Assembly: GCF_900161835.1 (NCBI RefSeq)
Contig: NZ_LT897836.1
Coordinates: 310,001 to 374,000 of the forward strand
Source of the DNA: Sodalis endosymbiont of Henestaris halophilus
GTDB taxonomy: Bacteria > Pseudomonadota > Gammaproteobacteria > Enterobacterales > Enterobacteriaceae
Direction: 5' to 3'
Length of the DNA: 64,000 nucleotides
The position numbers and the translations under genes are program-made. Below, piece after piece: positions 58,409 through 64,000 of this stretch. Each line of letters starts with the position of its first letter. Positions within the stretch are counted from its first letter, which is position 1. The notes under the pieces are model-generated. The model worked only from the letters and a program-made list of their open reading frames with translations, searched no databases and had not been told where the DNA came from.

Positions 58409-60166
58409 TTATCTCCTGGGGTTGTATGCTTGTTCTAGGGCGGTTTCCAATTGCTGGCAACGATACATATTACGGTACCAGCCCTGTTGTTGCAGTAGAG
58501 AAAAGTGATTGCCTTGTTGGCTAATCCGTCCCCGTTTCAATACCACGATCTGGCTCGCATCTTGCAGTGAAGATAACCGGTGCGCGGTAATGATCACCGT
58601 ACGGTGATTGACCCAGCAGCGTAAGTTACGCAATATGTTGTGTTCGGTTAGTCCGTCAACTGCCGATAAAGCATCATCTAAGACTAGAATTTCTGCCTCC
58701 AGCAATAGAGCTCGAGCAATAGCTAGTCTCTGTTTTTGCCCGCCGGATAGCATGACCCCGCGTTCTCCAACCTCTGTTTTGTACCCCTGAGGAAGATTTA
58801 GTATGTCTTCATGTATGCAAGCTAATCGTGCTACCTCTTCGATTTTATCTGCCGGTGATTCTGGTCGGCCAAAAGCAATATTGCTAGCGATGCTATCGGA
58901 AAACAAAAAAGGCATTTGACTCACTACTGCGAGTCTGCTGCGCCATTGATCGAGCGCTAGCGCGGTCAATGGCAGATCGTGAAAGCATATTTCTCCATCT
59001 ATTACATCAAATTGCCGCAGCAGTAGCGCCAGCAGCGTGCTTTTACCAGAGCCGGTAGGACCGCACACGCCCAGCATTTGCCCAGGAGTTAATGTTAGAT
59101 TAATATCTTTTAGTGCAGGATTCTTTGCGTGGGGATAATAAAATGAGTTAATTGCTACTTTCAACGTTCCTTGCCCCGTGGGAAGAGATAAATCACCATC
59201 CTCAATCTCCAGCCTCTCCTCCAGAGTCTGGTTAATGCGTTTATAAGCCGCACTTCCGCGCTCGACAATATTGAACATCCAGGCAAGGGCAAGCATCGGC
59301 CAGATCATCAAGCCGAGATACATAATAAAGGTGGTTAGCTGACCAAGCGTCATGGAGCCGCTTATTACCAGCCAGCTGCCGCCACTGACTGCCAGCAAAT
59401 TAGATAGCCCCACCGCCAGGTAAATAGTAGGATCAAAACGGGCGTCCACACGGGCTAGATGCATATTTTGATCGCCAGCCTTCGTGGCTACGGCGGCGAA
59501 ACGCACGGACTGGTATTGTTCCAGACCAAACGCTTTTATCATTCGTATACTGGTTAAATTTTCTTGTGCTTGATTATTAAGAGAAGAGAATGCTGCCTGA
59601 GCTCCTCGAAAACGCTGATGCAAACGCTGTCCGTCTCTCTTAATAAGTACAGCCATTAACGGCATAGGTAACAAAGCTAACAGGGTTAGTTGCCAACTAA
59701 TTTGCAAGCTCATAACCAGCAGTACCGAGCTGCCTACTACCAGAGAATCTACCAGCATCAACACACCTTCTCCCGCGGCAAAAACTACGCGGTCTACATC
59801 ATTAGTGGCACGCGCCATCAAATCCCCGGTACGGTGACGTAAATAAAATCCTGGCAATTGTTGGCTGAACAGATTATATAGCCGATTGCGCAGTTCCACT
59901 GCCAGACGGTATGCAGCACCAAACAATAACATCCGCCAGAAATAGCGCAACCCATATACTAAAACTGCAGTGAAGGCCATTATTCCTAAACAAAGCGCTA
60001 AAAGTCGCCTGGATGTGTTTCCGGTGACCCCGCTATCGATAATTATCCCCACAAGACGAGGCGGTACTAATTGCAATAGCGCAATAATAATTAGTAGAAA
60101 CACAGAACCCAGGTAATGTCGCCACTCGCGGCGAAAGAACCATCCTAATTGTGCAAATAATTTCAC
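58409..60166 (-). CDS. mdlA: ABC exporter half-transporter MdlA
   Basis: MdlA is the partner of MdlB. It has 585 residues with six membrane helices in the first 300 (YLRHRTGDLMARATNDVDRVV is typical). The nucleotide-binding domain has Walker A GPTGSGKST at 369-377, Q-loop VVSQMPF, a canonical signature LSGGQ at 473-477, Walker B ILVLDD at 493-498, and H-loop ITAHRL. The residue after Walker B is Asp, not Glu, so this site is non-canonical while MdlB carries the catalytic Glu; E. coli shows the same asymmetry. The start is GTG at 60166, fixed by MKLFAQLGWFFRREW; no Shine-Dalgarno is visible before it. First gene of mdlAB. Confidence 0.95.
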   Translation of the reverse strand: MKLFAQLGWFFRREWRHYLGSVFLLIIIALLQLVPPRLVGIIIDSGVTGNTSRRLLALCLGIMAFTAVLVYGLRYFWRMLLFGAAYRLAVELRNRLYNLFSQQLPGFYLRHRTGDLMARATNDVDRVVFAAGEGVLMLVDSLVVGSSVLLVMSLQISWQLTLLALLPMPLMAVLIKRDGQRLHQRFRGAQAAFSSLNNQAQENLTSIRMIKAFGLEQYQSVRFAAVATKAGDQNMHLARVDARFDPTIYLAVGLSNLLAVSGGSWLVISGSMTLGQLTTFIMYLGLMIWPMLALAWMFNIVERGSAAYKRINQTLEERLEIEDGDLSLPTGQGTLKVAINSFYYPHAKNPALKDINLTLTPGQMLGVCGPTGSGKSTLLALLLRQFDVIDGEICFHDLPLTALALDQWRSRLAVVSQMPFLFSDSIASNIAFGRPESPADKIEEVARLACIHEDILNLPQGYKTEVGERGVMLSGGQKQRLAIARALLLEAEILVLDDALSAVDGLTEHNILRNLRCWVNHRTVIITAHRLSSLQDASQIVVLKRGRISQQGNHFSLLQQQGWYRNMYRCQQLETALEQAYNPRR

Positions 60167-60244
60167 GAGGTGTTATTCCAAAAATAAATATCCTGGCAGC
60201 CGCGTCTCGAGCGCTAGGCACCATTGATTGTTGCTACATTATAC

Positions 60245-60277
60245 CGTGATTAAGACGTGATTAAGACGTGATTAAGA
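60245..60277. repeat. Three tandem 11-bp repeats upstream of mdlA
   Basis: CGTGATTAAGA occurs three times head to tail without change, 79-111 bp before the mdlA start. It lies in the likely promoter region of mdlAB. It may be a slippage product or a protein-binding array; nothing in the sequence decides. Confidence 0.9.
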
Positions 60278-63200
60278 AATTTATGCTGCATTTAGCTTTT
60301 GCCGGAGATCCATTCACATGGATGTGGCTGTAACGTAATAATGAGAAACATGACGTTAATGACAATATTAAGGCTATTAGTTCTTTCTTGTTATGAATAA
60401 GATAACACTTCGTCCAGATACGCTAATAATGTGAGCAACAGTAAACTACTTATCTATTATTATGTTAAATATATGCTAATATTTATAATAAATAAAACTA
60501 CCGTGTGGTTACGTACGGTAGAGGCCGTAACACAATATCCTAAGTTTTAATGCATAACGGATCCCTGTTTAATCTAATTTATGTTGCCGGATATTCCTAG
60601 TATGATCTCCTACCTGCAAGATGAAAAAACTTATTTTTAAAACTGTACAGCATCAGATATATTGTTTAAAGTCTTTCTACCGGCATCGTAGCAATTGTTA
60701 TATACGTTAGTATATATTAATTAAGCAAGCTTTATTTTACCGTAGAGTTGTATCCGAAACATACTTTTTATTCCAGAGCTAGTCTGCTTTTATTGCCTTC
60801 GTTCTTACATATATCGCACAACTAAACATAAATTGTAAATCACTATGCTGGGTCACTATCGTTTTTAACTCCTTGCTAATTGGTTTATGCCATAAAAAAT
60901 AACTATTGTGCAAACTTCTTTCTGCGGTTGTAATCGTTATAATAAACTGCGCCAATGACGGCTGCGTTGAGCAGAATATTTTCTGTCATCATTCCCTCTC
61001 TACTTTCCTGATGGTGATCTCTCAAGACGGTTACGTATTATATGTTTTTTATCCGTGCTCTTCTGTATTGACCAATAATCGTCTTAGCCGCATTGAAGGA
61101 ATAGACTGGATTACGGGTATAATTGTCATTTATTCCTTAATGATCTCAAAATCATAATAACTGTCCCTAAGCAGTACCATTATAGCGTTGTGCCAGTAGT
61201 AGCTATGGAAAAGCAGCTCCGCTGCTCGGCTTGTATGCGCAGCACCCTAGGTAGGAGGGCATTTGCAGTTGACTAAACATATGCGTGTATACTGACATGC
61301 AGTACTAATCGGCGTGGGTGAAAAAACATATGGGCAATATTAATACATAGCAGTTTAAACAAGAAAACTTGTAACGGAAATCAATTATCGAATTCTTCGC
61401 TCTAAGTTATTATAAATCTGTGGGAAATAAATCTATACCTGTTTTATGAAAGATGAATGCAATACGTGAAACAATCGGTGGTGATATTTATGTTATTGGA
61501 CAAGAAGTCAATTACTTGCCTTATTCAAGCGTAAAGTCAGCACAATGAATTATATTTTGCGTTATATGTTTGACATAACTAGTGTTAATTAAATGGATAT
61601 TATCGTCAGCTGGTCGCTGACGTTTTTGTTAAGTTAGCGGCCGCGTCAGTAGATCATTAATGCGGTCCTGTTAAATGCTCTGACTAACAGCAATCTTACC
61701 TACGATATCATTTTTATACCTTGCCTCGATAACACTTCATATAACATACCAAACACTTTTGCACAATTGCAACATATTGTTTTTAATGCTTATTACCATT
61801 CATACTTATCAGGTTACGGTAAACGTAACTATCACAAAATGTGCAAAAAGATAGCGTTTGATGAATGCTGTTTGCCGCGCTAGTTTTATTGAATTCTTCA
61901 ACTAATGTGGTAAAGGCCGTATCGAATTTCAGTATGACGAGCGAACTGCATTGTATCAGGATTGTTGTGTGGCTAGAAAAATTTGAAAGCTGTGCGCTGG
62001 CGCATTACCACCAAAAAAATTGATCGGTGGTGTATGATGTATTAATAAATATACAGGCACCGCATGATTCTAAAAAATCACATCTTTAGTTGAGTTTTAC
62101 TACCGGAATGGGTTGTTTAAAGTAACTCATAAAAGGCTGCGTTAATAATCTCTTAGTTCAATTATTCCACAAACACTTTTTTGTTTTGTAGTTTCTCAAA
62201 TGATCGTGAAGTAATAATGTTGCTCAGTGCAATTAAGACGATATATCCCGGTGTATTAGTTGGTGGGATCGTAGCACAATTTTGCTTTATGGCGGTTAGC
62301 ATCACATTGTGCATACCGCCTAGACAAGCAGCGACAGTAGCGTTATTTAATTAGTAGAGTTAAAATGCAGCAATGAGGCTGTGCTGAAAAGTAAGGTCTG
62401 CGCATTAAACTCCTTAGTTTGTCTTAATTATTATCCTGTTTAAGTCAGGTTAAGAGCTTTTCAGTATCTAAGTAAACTTTTTACAGCTTTTATCTATTGA
62501 TTTTTTGCCGTATTTATGCGTACCACCTCTAGTAGAGGTGGTACGCATTCAGAATATTTATCGGTAATAGGAATAACTAATGAGCTATGACTAGCCACTG
62601 TGACGACATTAGAATTATTGCTTTTGCTTTATTATTGCTGCTGATTTCCCCTATTCAAATTATATAGTACCTATCAACTCTCTAGATGCGACCTTGTCAT
62701 ACATTGCCTCAGCGGTGCTGAGCTAAGTCGGCTACACATCATCTAAACAAGGGGTCGAGGAGTAAAAAACTCACTGATGATTTAAAGACTCCTAACAATT
62801 GGCTTTTCTTGTTTGAATTATCTTGCTGCATCTCATGGCTCGTATCGCGGTCGCTTATCAGGTCTATATAGTATACGTTTGTTCCGAGACAAGGTAGATA
62901 AAATAAGCGTTTCGCTAAGATAGAGAACTCGATGTTTTGCTAAAATTAGTTCAGATTAGTAATCAAAGCATTGTAGGTTGTGCTTTAAATAAAGCTGTCG
63001 CATTTTACTCACAAAAATAATAAATTGATCATAATATCTAATTAGACAAGGTCTAGAGTTCTTGTTCGTCGACGATAGTTTTCATTTATGCATTGGATTT
63101 CGTTTTCTTCAAGATATAGCTCATCTTTTATAGTTTCCTGGCACAGAAACTGGTTTACCTGCACGTTATATCTTGATTGAATCTTATCAGTGCATGGTAT

Positions 63201-63329
63201 TGAGTTGATTACAGATCTATATTGTGTTTATCAGAGAGCGTGATTTAGTGTAATAAAATACCTCTTTAGTACATACAGACAGTGTGTCAAAGGTCGCTGG
63301 CTTTGTTGAAAGATTGCTGATAATTAACT
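60278..63329. other. 3 kb gene-free stretch between ppiD remnant and mdlA
   Basis: The rest of ppiD and then ybaV, ybaW, queC, ybaE, cof and decR would lie here in E. coli. I could not read any of them. The plus-strand open frame 60906-61157 has no recognised similarity. A striking 33-bp perfect inverted repeat is listed separately at 62516. Confidence 0.45.
62516..62548. repeat. 33-bp perfect inverted repeat
   Basis: ATGCGTACCACCTC, then TAGTA, then the exact complement form a 14-bp stem (16 bp of perfect symmetry around one central G). It is GC-richer than its surroundings. Neither flank has a clear U-run. It lies in what should be the ppiD-ybaV area. Confidence 0.9.
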
Positions 63330-63638
63330 AAGTTAATCCGCAGATTGACCCAACAAGGGTGTTATTAAGTAATTGTAAAAGTATCTACTAAAACACTTAA
63401 CATTTTTTTGTCGTTCATAGGAAAACTGTGTATTCATAAATTCCTGTGTGATGGTCACATTCTACTCTAATTTCGCAAAACTCATTCGCTTACCTATCTT
63501 ATGACCCTTGTGTGAAGTAGGCATCATTTATATTAATCAGATAGTTGCCACCCCTGTCAGCACCAATGAAACTACAATAAACCCAATGATAACTTTTAGC
63601 AAGATTTGATTTGTGGCTGCGCGTAAATTGTTCATCAT
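63330..63638 (-). pseudogene. ppiD: ppiD remnant (periplasmic chaperone)
   Basis: PpiD is a membrane-anchored periplasmic chaperone with an inactive parvulin domain. The N-terminus from 63638 is clear: MMNNLRAATNQILLKVIIGF, then IVVSLVLTGVA (family MMDSLRTAANSLVLKIIFGI and IIVSFILTGVS), the membrane anchor, followed by a stop at 63537-63539. Beyond it, TITQEFMNTQFSYERQKN recalls the EISRGQFENAFNSERNRM region, and LLGQSA with LVNYQQS recalls LLDQYA and LGISDEQV. The remaining 500 codons are not readable. Confidence 0.85.
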
Positions 63639-63780
63639 GAGGTGATACTCTCCGCTATAAATTATTAAAACCTCTATATCTGTAAACGCACTGCTTGCTT
63701 GGAGTAAATCCATCCCCACAATTGCTACGATTAAAGACTATTTGCTAAAAAAAATCTAGATCTTACCCAAGAGATGATAA

Positions 63781-63991
63781 TTATTTTTTATTAGTTTGCG
63801 AATTATGCCCGGTACAGGCAGAGTGCTTATACACGTTAACAGTGCCAAATCTGACCAGTGTAATGTCATTGCATTTCTGGGTAAACTTGTCAATAAAACC
63901 AATAATAGCATTTAGTAGTATCCAAGCGACTGTTTGGGATATGTTAGTTACCTGTTGTGGCAATTTGATCAATTAGTTGTCATACATTCAC
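63781..63991 (-). pseudogene. hupB: hupB remnant (HU-beta)
   Basis: HU-beta is a histone-like DNA-bending protein of 90 residues. On the minus strand from a GTG at 63991: VNV-stop-QLIDQIATTGN (family MNKSQLIDKIAAGAD), a frame change, ISQTVAWILLNAIIGFI (family ISKAAAGRALDAIIASV), DITLVRFGTVNVYKHSACTG then HNSQTNKK and a stop (family [20 protein letters not shown]). The DNA-binding arm's C-terminal half is not readable. Upstream of ppiD, as in E. coli. Dead here. Confidence 0.88.
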
Positions 63992-64000
63992 TTTCATTGC

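Overview
The window looks like part of the chromosome of an intracellular, probably insect-associated, gammaproteobacterial endosymbiont of the Enterobacterales (a Sodalis-like or similar lineage; the species cannot be named from this sequence alone). All recognised genes are close to their Escherichia coli counterparts. The DNA is AT-rich, most of it has no open gene, and long stretches still carry readable but frameshifted and stop-riddled remnants of ordinary enterobacterial genes. There are no transposases, phage genes, CRISPR arrays, rRNA genes or convincing tRNA genes. This is reductive decay in progress; I see no accessory island and no credible novel system. The interest lies in what was lost, what was kept, and how.

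Layout. 1-11 kb: hemC remnant / cyaA (intact catalytic half, ruined regulatory half) - lptM - dapF - yigA and xerC remnants - yigB - uvrD - corA, in E. coli order. 14-21 kb: ssb, divergent full-length uvrA pseudogene, tyrB, dnaB, with alr cleanly missing. 24-25 kb: dusA. 26-38 kb: origin region, with glmS, glmU, a fossil ATP synthase operon (atpC, D, F, E, B recognisable, all broken), a probable rsmG remnant, mnmG, a degenerate oriC, and mioC. 37.6-53 kb: nearly gene-free, with fossils of a cyo (cytochrome bo3 oxidase) operon at 46.9-50 kb. 53-64 kb: tomB remnant, intact hha, 4.5S RNA gene (ffs), probable amtB remnant, intact mdlB and mdlA, then remnants of ppiD and hupB.

How it fits together. 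Retained genes serve replication and repair (dnaB, ssb, uvrD), RNA modification and protein targeting (mnmG, dusA, ffs), peptidoglycan and LPS precursors (glmS, glmU, dapF), metabolism of possible host value (tyrB, yigB), magnesium uptake (corA) and ABC export (mdlAB). The losses point one way: haem synthesis (hemC), the bo3 terminal oxidase and the F1Fo ATP synthase are all dead here, so unless copies exist elsewhere the cell has given up this route of oxidative phosphorylation. Regulation is also eroding: adenylate cyclase has lost its regulatory half, Hha has lost TomB, and AmtB is gone.

Pseudogene calls come from reading translated fragments by eye against remembered E. coli family sequences. 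Their boundaries are approximate.
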